From CAZOEL01 sp964578835 (lineage in GTDB: Bacteria > Desulfobacterota > Syntrophobacteria > Syntrophobacterales > Syntrophobacteraceae): a stretch of DNA of 64,000 nucleotides. This document shows, one piece after another, positions 44,323 through 53,445 of this stretch (within the stretch, counting starts at the first letter, position 1; each line of letters opens with the position of its first letter). The notes below the pieces were generated by a model. It did no database searches. It was not told the origin of the DNA and was given only the letters and a program-made list of their open reading frames with translations. Both the position numbers and the translations under genes were made by a program. Location: NCBI GenBank assembly GCA_964578835.1, contig CAZOEL010000001.1:1-64000 (forward strand), read 5' to 3'.

Positions 44323-45320
44323 AAGAACGGTCCTCCCAAAATGGATGTCACTACTCCGACTGGGAGCTCTTCCCCGTCGGGTAAAATGCTGCGCGCCAGA
44401 GTGTCTGAAATAAGAACGAGCATTCCTCCGCCCAATAACGCCACTGGAAGGAGCCTTCTGTGCTCGGGGCCGATTGTGAGTCGAACCAGATGCGGAACCA
44501 CCAGCCCGACGAATCCTATGACGCCGCTCACCGAAACGGCTGCGGCGGTGAGAAGGGATGCGGCGAGGAGAAGCCGGATGCGCACCTTTTGCACATCTAC
44601 TCCCAACTGCTGCGCCTGGACATCGCCAAGGCTGAGCAGATCGAGCTCCCTGGCGTAGAAAAATATCGCGGCGCCGCCCGCGGCCAAATAAGGAAGAACG
44701 AGAAGCGCATGAACCCAGCTTTTTCCCGAGAGGCTTCCCATTATCCAGAAAACGATCGTTGAAACCGAGTCTTCGTTGAGGCTTTTGAGAAGGCTTATGC
44801 AGGCGGAAAGGAAAGTTGAAACGATGATTCCGGCGAGAACCAGGGTTGTTGGATGAATCCGGCCATCCATTCGCCCCAGGAGGTAGACCAGGTAAAGGGC
44901 GCAAAGCGCTCCTGCGAAGGCTGCCGCGGGAAGAGCGCTCAAGCCTGAAAAAGAAACGCCCGCCCATCCGGTGAGAATGGCTAGAGAGGCTCCGAACGCG
45001 GCTCCCGTAGATACTCCCAGGGTAAATGGATCCGCCAGGGGATTGAGAAGAACGCCCTGGTAGACCGCTCCGGCTAAAGCTAAGCTTCCTCCCACAGCAA
45101 GAGCCAGGCAAACCCTTGCCAGCCGGACATGCACAACGATGTAGCGCATGGTGTCGTCAAGCTTCTCCCCCCATGCGGAATGAAGGGGGCTAAGCCATAT
45201 GCGCCAGATAGTCTCATAGGATATCTCGTAAGGACCGATGCCGGAAGCTATGAACGCAGCCGCCGAGATCAGGAGCAGGAGGCTAGGGGCAATAAGCGAG
45301 ATCTTTCCCTTCTTCATCAT
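44280..45320 (-). CDS. btuC: ABC transporter permease, FecCD/BtuC family
   Basis: This 346-residue inner-membrane permease has about ten helices. Family marks are VRLARVCLALAVGGSLALAGAVYQGVLLNPLADPFTLGVSTGAAFGA, the LVLAGIIVSTFLSACISLLK stretch, and the coupling region GFVGLVVPHLVRLTIGPEHRRLLP near the C-terminus. It forms the channel of the BtuCDF-type importer encoded here. It lies about 97 bases after cbiL. Confidence 0.93.
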   Translation of the reverse strand: MMKKGKISLIAPSLLLLISAAAFIASGIGPYEISYETIWRIWLSPLHSAWGEKLDDTMRYIVVHVRLARVCLALAVGGSLALAGAVYQGVLLNPLADPFTLGVSTGAAFGASLAILTGWAGVSFSGLSALPAAAFAGALCALYLVYLLGRMDGRIHPTTLVLAGIIVSTFLSACISLLKSLNEDSVSTIVFWIMGSLSGKSWVHALLVLPYLAAGGAAIFFYARELDLLSLGDVQAQQLGVDVQKVRIRLLLAASLLTAAAVSVSGVIGFVGLVVPHLVRLTIGPEHRRLLPVALLGGGMLVLISDTLARSILPDGEELPVGVVTSILGGPFFCYLLLHRKKYLQL

Positions 45321-45417
45321 AACCTTCCATACTCATCCCATTATAGCCGGCGCGGACTTGCGCCGATTTGCATTGTTCATCCTGCGGCGTTAGAGGCTCA
45401 CTCGTCTATCGGGCAGC

Positions 45418-46152
45418 CTACTGCTTCTTACCCCCGTTTTCCAAGCCATGCTTTTTTATGAGCATGAGCGATAGATAATTAGGCAGCTTGAGCTCGGTAA
45501 GCTTTCGAAAATCTTTTTCGATAATTTCGCCGTCGAGGCCGCAACGGCTGATAAAGCAGCAGGAATTCTCGAGACCGGCCTCTTCGATTTGCGTTAGTAT
45601 TTCGGGCAGCTGCTTGTAGGTTTTCATGAGAACGACGTTGTCGGAACAGGAGATTACCTCCTTGAGACGGTTCCCACCTTTGGCTGCGGAGATGATTGTG
45701 ATGCTCTCTTCTCCTTCCGCCAGAGGCTCCCGAGCGCATGCGGCCGCGGCCTGAAAGGAGGTGATTCCGGGTATTATGGAGACGTTTACTTCTGGAAGGA
45801 GGCTTCTTACATTCCGCATCAGATAAATAAAAGTGCTAAAGGTGAGCGGGTCTCCAAGCGTGAGGAAGGCGACATTCTTGCCCTGTGTCAGGATACCGAC
45901 GACCTTCTCGCAATTGGCTCGCCATGCGCTTTCCAGTCGCTCCTGATTGAATGTCATTGGAAAGGCGAGCTGGTCCACTGGGACATCATGCGGAAGATGG
46001 TCACGCACAATGTGCTGAGCGAGGCTGTAGTCGTTCTTGCTCGACGCCGCAGCAAAGACGTGCTCTACCAGCTTCAAGATTTTAACCGCTTTGAGAGTGA
46101 GAAGCTCCGGATCTCCGGGACCCACGCCGATGCCGAATAATGTGCCGAGCAT
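45418..46152 (-). CDS. cbiL: Cobalt-precorrin-2 C20-methyltransferase
   Basis: A 244-residue SAM-dependent methyltransferase. GTLFGIGVGPGDPELLTLKAVKIL starts the protein; FLTLGDPLTFSTFIYLMR and SIIPGITSFQAAAACAREPLAEGEE are characteristic of the CbiL/CobI branch. AAGGAAAC precedes the ATG. It starts 9 bases after cbiC. Confidence 0.94.
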   Translation of the reverse strand: MLGTLFGIGVGPGDPELLTLKAVKILKLVEHVFAAASSKNDYSLAQHIVRDHLPHDVPVDQLAFPMTFNQERLESAWRANCEKVVGILTQGKNVAFLTLGDPLTFSTFIYLMRNVRSLLPEVNVSIIPGITSFQAAAACAREPLAEGEESITIISAAKGGNRLKEVISCSDNVVLMKTYKQLPEILTQIEEAGLENSCCFISRCGLDGEIIEKDFRKLTELKLPNYLSLMLIKKHGLENGGKKQ

Positions 46153-46161
46153 AATGTTTCC

Positions 46162-46830
46162 TTACTTATTAGAAGACTTAGCCCATTCCAACAAAGCATG
46201 CAGAATCGCTACGGCAACCGCACTTCCGCCTTTACGACCACGAACGGTGATGAAGGGCTGCCCATCGACGTTGAGAAGCATTTCCTTGGATTCCGCAGCT
46301 TGGACAAATCCGACGGGAGCCCCGATAACCAGAGCGGGTCGAACTCCATCTTCGACAATGAGTCGAATCACTTCTATAAGGGCCGTGGGCGCGTTCCCAA
46401 TGGCGACTATCGCGCCTTCGAGCTGAGTCGAACAATGCCTGAAGGCAGCCACCGACCGAGTGGAGCCCATCGCTTCCGCCCATTGCTGGCTCTCCTTTTG
46501 AACGACGGGCGTTGATACGTTATTGCCGAACCATTCGAGGCGCCAGGGGGAAAGCCCGACGCGCACCATCCGGGTATCGGTAAAGATTGAAGCCCCTTTT
46601 TGGAGCGCTCTGATTCCCGCTTCTATAGCGAGGGGATGAAACCGCACCCGGCTGGCGTAATCGAAATCGCCTGTTGTGTGGATGATGCGGCGCACTACGG
46701 ACCATTGATCGGGAGAAAAGTCATGCGCGCCTATTTCTGAGTCTATGATGCGGAAGCTTTCGACTTCAATCTCATGCCCCGCCCTCACCAACCCCGGACG
46801 ATCCATTTCAGACTTGTTCAGCTGGCTCAT
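46162..46830 (-). CDS. cbiC: Cobalt-precorrin-8 methylmutase
   Basis: This 222-residue enzyme moves the C11 methyl to C12 to give hydrogenobyrinate or cobyrinate. Family wording is IVRRIIHTTGDFDYASRVRF-like (here VVRRIIHTTGDFDYASRVRF, about 44-63, with the catalytic His), IFTDTRMVRVG, IVAIGNAPTALIEVIRLI and PALVIGAPVGFVQAAESKE. GGAG lies six bases before the ATG. It is the first gene after the B12 riboswitch and its terminator. Confidence 0.95.
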   Translation of the reverse strand: MSQLNKSEMDRPGLVRAGHEIEVESFRIIDSEIGAHDFSPDQWSVVRRIIHTTGDFDYASRVRFHPLAIEAGIRALQKGASIFTDTRMVRVGLSPWRLEWFGNNVSTPVVQKESQQWAEAMGSTRSVAAFRHCSTQLEGAIVAIGNAPTALIEVIRLIVEDGVRPALVIGAPVGFVQAAESKEMLLNVDGQPFITVRGRKGGSAVAVAILHALLEWAKSSNK

Positions 46831-46863
46831 GTCGGCTCCACCGTGTACCGCAAATACTTTGCC

Positions 46864-46914
46864 CCAAAAATAAAAAAGTCCCTAAAATTCTGTAAGCACA
46901 GAAGTTTAAGGACT
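46864..46914 (-). terminator. Intrinsic terminator of the B12 riboswitch leader
   Basis: On the minus strand a 17-base stem (AGTCCTTAAACTTCTGT at 46914-46898 and its partner at 46893-46877, two imperfect positions) with a GCTT loop is followed by TTTTTTATTTTT. It lies between the riboswitch and cbiC, so transcription of the operon is probably controlled by B12-dependent termination. Confidence 0.85.
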
Positions 46915-47000
46915 GCACCCTGTTTGACTTGATCCTTAGCATACCTATATAGGTCAAGGAAATCCTCGTTCCCCGTCATTTTTTGCGTATGAGAACCCTT

Positions 47001-47180
47001 GCGGCATCAGGCAGGTTTTCTGGCTCACGGATCTACCTACTTGCCACACCTTCCCAGCCTGTTTTCATACGGCCAGTGGTCACCATGGCTTTTGTCCCCG
47101 TTTACAGCGGCGGGACCGCGACGGGCTTGCACCGTCTTCCCTTTTAAATCCCAAATTTTTCGGGATGCCTGAACCTGTTT
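47001..47180 (-). ncRNA. Cobalamin (B12) riboswitch
   Basis: Read on the minus strand, the element shows the AdoCbl riboswitch core: GGTGCAAGCCCGTCGCGG, then CCCGCCGCTGTAA, GACCACTGG, and the B12 box AGCCAGAAAACCTGCC (47010-47026 region). It stands about 170 bases before cbiC and is followed by an intrinsic terminator, so high cobalamin should switch off the cbi/btu operon. Confidence 0.95.
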
Positions 47181-47603
47181 CATTTCAAAGAACTGATTAT
47201 CTTAAGATGCAGCTGCCAAGGAAAACCCATATCGAGGCTTGATAAATTCCTGCTTTCCAACAAAAACAAGGAATGAGCCGCCAAGCTTCGGACGTCCCTT
47301 CTTTTAGCGTGACATCCACTCATCTCTATCGTATTTGAAGACTGACGTCAATGTTTATAGACAGCGGCTCCATTTTGAGGCCCCAATTCTCCGGGGACGG
47401 CAAGCGCGGGACGGCTCTCGATTCTCTGATTGTCTCGGGATGGCTCTGTATGAGCTCTATGGATGGAATGAGGAGTAAGATGGGTTGAAGAAATCATCTT
47501 TCGATATGAAAATCAGGCTCTTTACACTTGCGTTGGCTCCTGTAAGCCTGATAGGCTGCCTACAATGCAAGGGAGAAAATAAGAGAAATATAGGAGGGAT
47601 GAA
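47181..47603. other. Intergenic region between the riboswitch and UPF0182
   Basis: This divergent gap should carry the promoter of the B12 leader (-) and of the UPF0182 gene (+). A 40-codon frame at 47506-47628 (+) begins MKIRLFTLALAPVSLIGC, which looks like a lipoprotein leader, but it runs into the UPF0182 start and is not called a gene. Confidence 0.5.
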
Positions 47604-50357
47604 ATGTTCAACTGGAAACGCTGGCTGATCCTCAGCGGCCTCAGTATTGTGGCTTTTTTCGTTCTTATCACCATCGCTAGTCTTATTTCCGCCAACTATC
47701 TAGTCGATATATGGTGGTTTGACTCCCTTGGCTATGAATTCTATTACTGGCAGCGACTGCTCTATCGTTATGTTATTTTCGCCAGTGTTACGCTTTTATT
47801 TTTTCTCATTTTCTTTTTCAACTTTTGGGCGGCTTCGCGCTTTCTAGGGACTACTTCTACCCCGCCGGCAAAGGCTGATGCTTCAGCGCGAAAAGCTTAC
47901 AAAGACATTCTGAGAATGTTCCGGACTGGCTCCATGTGGGCTTATACGCCCCTGTCATTGATCATCTCGGTTGTTATCGCCTTGCCTCTGTTTCGGGAAT
48001 GGGAGCGTTTTCTCCTCTATGTATTCGGTTCTCACACCGGAGTCTCGGACCCAGCTTACGGCAAAGACATCAGCTATTTTCTCTTCTCCTTTCCGATTTA
48101 CACTCTCCTTCAGCGCCGCTTGCTCATTGCTTTCAGCATTCTCTTGCTCGGACTTCTTTTCCTCTATTGGCTCGAAAGACGCTTGCTGCTCCAGCAGGAT
48201 CAGACTCCGCCGCGCGGCGCCAGGTGGCATCTAAACATTCTCGTTCTTCTTGTTTTCTCGATCGAGATCTGGAACTTCGTCCTCCAGCGCTACGACCTTC
48301 TGTTCAACACCGAGCATGAGCCTCTTTTCTTCGGTCCCGGCTATGTCGAGATGAATGTCATATTGCCTCTCATCTGGATCGTCATCGGCTTACTGACCGC
48401 TACCGCCCTGTCTCTCGTTTACTTTATCAACACCCGGAAAGGCTTGAAGATATTTGCCGCAGCCACCGCGCTTCTCCTGCTGGCGCTGGGCGCCAGATAT
48501 TCGCCATTTCTGCCCGATTTGGTATTCAAATATTGGGTCAGGCCAAACGCTATTTCCAAGGAGAGGCCCTATATCGAGAACAGCATCAAATCCACCTTGA
48601 CAGCGTACAATCTGAACCATGTCGAAATACGGGACTTCGAGCCCGAACGAATTCCCTCGGATATCGAAGAGCCCAAGATTCAGGAAGTGATGCGGAATAT
48701 CCCTGTCTGGGATGGAGAATTATTGAACGGGGTCTACGAGCAGCTTCAGGAACTGAGAACCTACTACGATTTCGCCACGGTGGACGTCATGCACTACAAC
48801 GTCAACGGAAGAAATCAACAGGTCTTCTTGGCCGCTCGTGAGCTGAATCTAGAAGAACTGGCCGAAGGGGCGCGCAGTTGGATAAATGACCATATGGTCT
48901 ACACGCATGGGTATGGGGCCGTCATGACTCCGGCGGGGCAGGGCGGGGATGAGCCCATGACGTGGTTCCTTCGTGGAATTCCTCTCGAGTCGGAATTCGG
49001 CTTTACCGTCGAGCAGCCTGCAATTTATTACGGCATTCTCGATCGCTACAGCTATGTCATCGCTCCCAACGACATCGGGGAATTCGCTTATCCCAAGGGA
49101 AGCTCCAACATGACCATGAATTATGACGGCATCGGAGGCGTGCCGATTTCGTCATTTTTCAAGAAACTCATGTTTGCTTATTACCTGGGAGACAGAAATA
49201 TCTTTTTCACCGCGAAAACGAACGAAAAGAGCAAGATTCATTTTCGAAGAAATATTCGTGAGCGCATCAAGATCCTTGCGCCCTACCTGCGCATGGATCA
49301 GGATCCCTACCTGGTGGTGACGCCCAAAAGGCTTTTCTGGTTTCAGGATGCCTATACGACTTCGGACGGATATCCCTATGCAGAGAGACGCCTGACAAAT
49401 GATGGGGAGCAAATAAATTACATTAGAAATTCGGTCAAAATCGCAGTGGATGCGTACAATGGCACTACGGATTTCTATATCTCGGATCCCTCCGATCCCA
49501 TCATTCTGGCGTATAGCAGAATGTATCCGGGCCTGTTCAAGAGCATGGAGCAAATGCCGCCCGAGCTTCTGAGCCAAGTCCGTTATCCTCAGGATTACTT
49601 CAATATACAGATGTCCATTTATGCCAAATACCATCAGACCGACCCCGAGGTGTTCTATCAGCAGGAAGATGAATGGGAGTTCGCCGAGGCCACGCTAACT
49701 CTTAAGGATAGTGGGCCGGGATCGCTGAAATCCTATTATCTCACCCTCGATTTGATTGAGCCGGGCAGGTTTGACTTTCTCTTGCTGGCGCCGATGACGC
49801 CCAAGGGACGAGCCAATCTCCGGGCGCTTACCATGGTGGGCTCCGACCGGGGGAGCTACGGAAAGCTCATAATATACAGCTTTCCCAAGGGGGAGCTGGT
49901 CTACGGGCCATCACAGATATACGCCCTGATAAATCAGGATACCCAGGTGGCGCAACAGCTTACTTTGTGGGATCAGGCCGGCTCGCAGGTTGAAAGGGGT
50001 AAGATGATTATTCTGCCCATCGGAAGAGTTGTGATCTACATTCAACCGGTTTACCTCAAGTCCGCCACTACGCTCAAGATTCCAGAGCTCAAGCGTCTTA
50101 TAATGACACAGGGGCAGATGGTCGTGATGGAGCCGACGCTCGAAGACGCCTATGACAAGCTATCACAACGTCTCAAAGCTGAGAGCCAGCGATTGGACAA
50201 ACGATTTGCGCCTCTGGAATCTCATCCACCCGGTTCGCACAAAACTGAAAGCCCTCCGGGACAGCTCCCTTCAGAGAAACCGACGCCTCCCGCTGAAGCG
50301 CCTTCCGGGGATAAGCCTGAGTCGGGCGCTGTTCATCCGAATAATGAGGCTGACTGA
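47604..50357 (+). CDS. UPF0182 family membrane protein
   Basis: A 917-residue protein of the UPF0182 family (COG1615). About seven membrane helices occupy the first 300 residues, followed by a large extracytoplasmic part with family wording such as FKYWVRPNAISKERPYIENSI, VWDGELLNGVYEQLQELRTYY, YVIAPNDIGEFAYPKG, LRMDQDPYLVVTPKRLFWFQDAYTTSDGYPYA and RYPQDYFNIQMSIYAKYHQTDPEVFY. The C-terminal 60 residues are rich in Pro, Glu and Ser. The function of the family is unknown. AGGAGGG precedes the ATG, and a GC-rich terminator follows. Confidence 0.93.
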   Translation: MFNWKRWLILSGLSIVAFFVLITIASLISANYLVDIWWFDSLGYEFYYWQRLLYRYVIFASVTLLFFLIFFFNFWAASRFLGTTSTPPAKADASARKAYKDILRMFRTGSMWAYTPLSLIISVVIALPLFREWERFLLYVFGSHTGVSDPAYGKDISYFLFSFPIYTLLQRRLLIAFSILLLGLLFLYWLERRLLLQQDQTPPRGARWHLNILVLLVFSIEIWNFVLQRYDLLFNTEHEPLFFGPGYVEMNVILPLIWIVIGLLTATALSLVYFINTRKGLKIFAAATALLLLALGARYSPFLPDLVFKYWVRPNAISKERPYIENSIKSTLTAYNLNHVEIRDFEPERIPSDIEEPKIQEVMRNIPVWDGELLNGVYEQLQELRTYYDFATVDVMHYNVNGRNQQVFLAARELNLEELAEGARSWINDHMVYTHGYGAVMTPAGQGGDEPMTWFLRGIPLESEFGFTVEQPAIYYGILDRYSYVIAPNDIGEFAYPKGSSNMTMNYDGIGGVPISSFFKKLMFAYYLGDRNIFFTAKTNEKSKIHFRRNIRERIKILAPYLRMDQDPYLVVTPKRLFWFQDAYTTSDGYPYAERRLTNDGEQINYIRNSVKIAVDAYNGTTDFYISDPSDPIILAYSRMYPGLFKSMEQMPPELLSQVRYPQDYFNIQMSIYAKYHQTDPEVFYQQEDEWEFAEATLTLKDSGPGSLKSYYLTLDLIEPGRFDFLLLAPMTPKGRANLRALTMVGSDRGSYGKLIIYSFPKGELVYGPSQIYALINQDTQVAQQLTLWDQAGSQVERGKMIILPIGRVVIYIQPVYLKSATTLKIPELKRLIMTQGQMVVMEPTLEDAYDKLSQRLKAESQRLDKRFAPLESHPPGSHKTESPPGQLPSEKPTPPAEAPSGDKPESGAVHPNNEAD

Positions 50358-50723
50358 TCCATAGCCTTTTTTCAGGACCGTCCTGCAACAGAATACGCAA
50401 GAGTGGCCCGGCCGACGCAGGAGCATCCCAATGTTGGCCGGGCCGCACTTGTCTTGAAGCTGGCGAAGCTTCGCGTCTTTGTGCCGATTTTTCTCACAGA
50501 AGCCTGCCTTAATGTGTGTTCAAGCCCTTTTCGAGATATCACCCACCTTGAAATTTGTATTATCCGCGGATGGTTGTAAAAAGAGGTAAACTGTTCATTG
50601 CCTCGTTCCGATATATTCCATATGAACAGAGCTGCTTCCGCGCAGCGAACATTCTCTCATTGCGGGTGGGGCGGCTCAATGCTTTGAGCCGTCATTTAGA
50701 ACGATATCTCTGGAGGAACGTTG
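50358..50723. other. Intergenic region after UPF0182
   Basis: Apart from the terminator at 50402-50449, about 270 bases remain without a gene. A short plus-strand frame here merges into the next gene's leader and lacks domains. The promoter of the repeat protein gene should lie in this stretch. Confidence 0.45.
50402..50449 (+). terminator. GC-rich terminator after UPF0182
   Basis: Arms AGTGGCCCGGCCGAC (50402-50416) and GTTGGCCGGGCCGCAC (50433-50448) pair with few wobbles around a 16-base loop, 45 bases after the stop codon, with a short TTGTCTT after it. Confidence 0.65.
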
Positions 50724-52058
50724 GTGAAGCGAGTTTCGTTAAAGAAGATTTCCGGTATATCGACAGCAGTGACCATCGCACTTACTGCGGGAACATCCAT
50801 GAATGTTCCCGCGGCCGATCAACTGAAACTTCCCAAACAAAAGGAATACCTTATTACAAGAGAGTTTGCGGAGTGGCAGGGACGGCCGAGCCGCGTAGCA
50901 ATGGGAGGCGGAAAATGGGTGCTCGTATGGGTTGATGCGTCCAGAGCGGTGATGGTGCAACGCTATAACACTATCCCTGGAGAGCCCCTCGGCAGTCCCG
51001 TCAAAGTAGCGGATGCCGGCGTCGAGCCGGCAGTAGCAATGGATTCCAATGGCGACTTTGCAGTGGTGTGGAAAGAGTTATATGACAACGTCATTTCTGC
51101 TCGTCGCTTCAGTGCTGAAGGCGTACAAAAAGAAGCCGATCCTATTCCGATTGCGGGGGACAGCATTGATTCCGCCACTGAGCCCACCATTGCCATGGAT
51201 GCCGATGGCGATTTCGTCGTCGCCTGGAATAGTTCGTATGAGGTTATGGCGCGCCGGTTCGATTCTTCGGGAGTGGGGGGAGCTCCTGTCATTGTTGAAG
51301 ATTTGGATGGATCAGAACGTCCGGCAATAGCCATGCATCCTGACGGCGATTTTGTTGTTGGATGGAAAAACAGCAGTAATTATCAGATCTATGTGAAGCG
51401 TTTCGATGTGAGCGGAGAGAACGTGGAGGCCGGGCAACCGATTCCAGTTTCCGTCAATGAGTATGAAAACGATAATCCTTCGATCGCAATGGACGAAAAT
51501 GGCGAGTTTGTGGTGGGGTGGGCCAGGACGGAAACTGTTACTGTCGAGAAGTGCTTCAAGTATGATGGAGAGAAGTACTGCGATGAATACGATTACCCCG
51601 TGAGCAAAATCTTTGCCAGACGCTTCGACGGCGCGGGAGCCGCAAAAGAAGGTGAAATTCAAGTTTCCTCAGAGCCAAAATCAACGAGCGTACAGGCTGT
51701 GAATCCAGTAGTCGCCATGGATCGAGATGGAGACTTCGTGGTTGGATGGAATGTTGAGGATACCAGGAAGAAACTGCATCACAAGGAATGCAGTTACGGG
51801 GAATGCTATAAATATTTTGATTATCTCACTTACTCCGATGTTTTCGTTCAACGTTTCCAGAAGATTACCGGAAATAAAAGTGGAAAGCCAAAGAGAGTGA
51901 GCTCTTCAAAAAAGTATCATGAAGGAGCCCCTCAAATTGCCATGAATCCGGAAGGAAACTTCGTAGTCGCATGGGATAAGAACGGCTTTTATTCAGCTTA
52001 TGGATATTTCACTTCGAAGGAAGCGCCTGAGATCAAGGCCAAATTCTTCGCAAAGTGA
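50724..52058 (+). CDS. Exported seven-repeat (propeller-like) protein
   Basis: I do not recognise a named family. The 444 residues start with a signal peptide (VKRVSLKKISGISTAVTIALTAG) ending near AADQ. Seven copies of a unit follow, with the core PxIAMDxDGDFVVxW and a later VxxRRF strand, at about residues 55, 102, 154, 200, 252, 328 and 403. The first copy is degenerate. Seven such units suggest a seven-bladed beta-propeller. Blades 5 and 6 contain longer insertions, each with a Cys pair (CFKYDGEKYC and CSYGEC), probably disulfide loops. Start is GTG 50724 with GGAGG seven bases upstream. It probably sits outside the cytoplasm; its function is unknown. Confidence 0.75.
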   Translation: MKRVSLKKISGISTAVTIALTAGTSMNVPAADQLKLPKQKEYLITREFAEWQGRPSRVAMGGGKWVLVWVDASRAVMVQRYNTIPGEPLGSPVKVADAGVEPAVAMDSNGDFAVVWKELYDNVISARRFSAEGVQKEADPIPIAGDSIDSATEPTIAMDADGDFVVAWNSSYEVMARRFDSSGVGGAPVIVEDLDGSERPAIAMHPDGDFVVGWKNSSNYQIYVKRFDVSGENVEAGQPIPVSVNEYENDNPSIAMDENGEFVVGWARTETVTVEKCFKYDGEKYCDEYDYPVSKIFARRFDGAGAAKEGEIQVSSEPKSTSVQAVNPVVAMDRDGDFVVGWNVEDTRKKLHHKECSYGECYKYFDYLTYSDVFVQRFQKITGNKSGKPKRVSSSKKYHEGAPQIAMNPEGNFVVAWDKNGFYSAYGYFTSKEAPEIKAKFFAK

Positions 52059-52150
52059 TGCGTAAGCTCTGGACGTGATGAATCGCCGCCTCTGTAACCG
52101 CTAGCAGCCGCTTCTGTAAGGGAGCCTTTTTGAGGTGGAGCTACGTATGA

Positions 52151-53302
52151 ATGATATTTGGTATGAGCGATAATACTGAAAAGCAAAAACTCATCAAATG
52201 CAATGCGGCGCCAGAATTTAGCTCGTGGCTGGCGTCGAGCGGAGGTTGCCTGGCCGTTACAACGTATCAGGCGGGCAAATTGATGTTTATCGGGTGGAAT
52301 GGCAAACAGATCACGCTTCATGCCCGAAACTTTGAGAAGGCGATGGGATTGGACATATCGGGCGATAGCCTGGTGTTGGCTACAAGAGATCGAGTCCACT
52401 GGTTTTCTAACGCCTCGCTGCTGGCGCCCACTTATCCGGGCGCCGCTCCCAATAGCTATGATGCGCTCTATCTTCCGCGCACAACTTATTACACGGGCGA
52501 TCTGTTCATCCATGATCTGGCCATTGCCGGGGATCAAATCCAGGTGGTCAACACGCGGTTTTCGTGCCTGGCCTCGTTAAGCTGCTTGTATAGCTTTGTC
52601 CCGCGTTGGCGTCCTCCTTTCGTGTCGGATATTGCGCCCGAGGATCGTTGTCATCTGAACGGGTTGGCTGTTAAGGACGGCCATATCCATACGGTCACTG
52701 CGCTTGGCGCGAGTGATGAAGCAGGGGGATGGCGCTCGAATAAGGCTGCCGGCGGTATTGTCATCGATATTCCTACTGGGGAGATCATCCTGGATGGATT
52801 GGCCATGCCGCACTCACCTCGTTGGCATGACGGTTCGCTGTGGGTGCTCAACTCGGGAGCCGGCGAGCTCCTGCATGTGGATAAAGGGGGAGGGAGAGCC
52901 GAGAGCGTCTGCTCTTTGCCCGGCTATTTGCGAGGGATGACTTTGGTGGGAGACTATGCCGTTGTCGGGTTGTGCAAAATCAGAGAGAAACGGGTCTTTG
53001 GCGGCTTGCCGATCGAAGGGCGGTATGACCATCTGAAGTGCGGCATTGCTTTGGTTGATATAAAACGCGGGGAGGTAAAGGGCCTCTTCGAATTTACCGA
53101 AGGGGTGGAGGAGATCTACGATATTCGATTCCTGCCCGGCGTCAGACAGCCGAATCTTTTAAATCATGATCATCCTAACAGCGCCGAGGGTTTCACTGCT
53201 CCAGATTTCTCCTACTGGATGCATAAAGAAAAGGCGCAAAACACTTCTTCGGAGGGATTGCAAAGTAATGAAGCCACTCCGCCTGATGCTTCTAGAGAAT
53301 AG
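52151..53302 (+). CDS. TIGR03032-family protein
   Basis: A 383-residue conserved protein of the TIGR03032 family. Recognisable wording is FSSWLASSGGCLAVTTYQAGKLMFIG, NFEKAMGLDISGDSLVLATRD, DALYLPRTTYYTGDLFIHDLAI, VNTRFSCLASLSCLYSFVPRWRPPFVSDIAPEDRCHLNGLAV, PHSPRWHDGSLWVLNSGAGEL and EIYDIRFLPGVRQPNLLN. No signal peptide is seen. The repeated strand pattern suggests a beta-propeller; no function is established. ATG 52151 and ATG 52163 are both possible starts. It follows another propeller-like gene by 92 bases. Confidence 0.85.
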   Translation: MIFGMSDNTEKQKLIKCNAAPEFSSWLASSGGCLAVTTYQAGKLMFIGWNGKQITLHARNFEKAMGLDISGDSLVLATRDRVHWFSNASLLAPTYPGAAPNSYDALYLPRTTYYTGDLFIHDLAIAGDQIQVVNTRFSCLASLSCLYSFVPRWRPPFVSDIAPEDRCHLNGLAVKDGHIHTVTALGASDEAGGWRSNKAAGGIVIDIPTGEIILDGLAMPHSPRWHDGSLWVLNSGAGELLHVDKGGGRAESVCSLPGYLRGMTLVGDYAVVGLCKIREKRVFGGLPIEGRYDHLKCGIALVDIKRGEVKGLFEFTEGVEEIYDIRFLPGVRQPNLLNHDHPNSAEGFTAPDFSYWMHKEKAQNTSSEGLQSNEATPPDASRE

Positions 53303-53445
53303 ATGATTGATCCCGATCACGCCTCCCTTTGAGCCGCTTTGGACTGCTTGACAATGCGATCGGGAATAGAGCATATATACGTCCGCAGAAATCTATGGAT
53401 GTCATTTGCTCGTTTGCGCAACTTTTTTCGGGAGGATAGCTTCTT

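Noticed and set aside
44323..45111. N-terminal extension of the BtuD-like ATPase
   Set aside because: The extra residues are Arg/Ser-rich shadow sequence of btuC; the ATPase fold begins near IEVRNLRCG.
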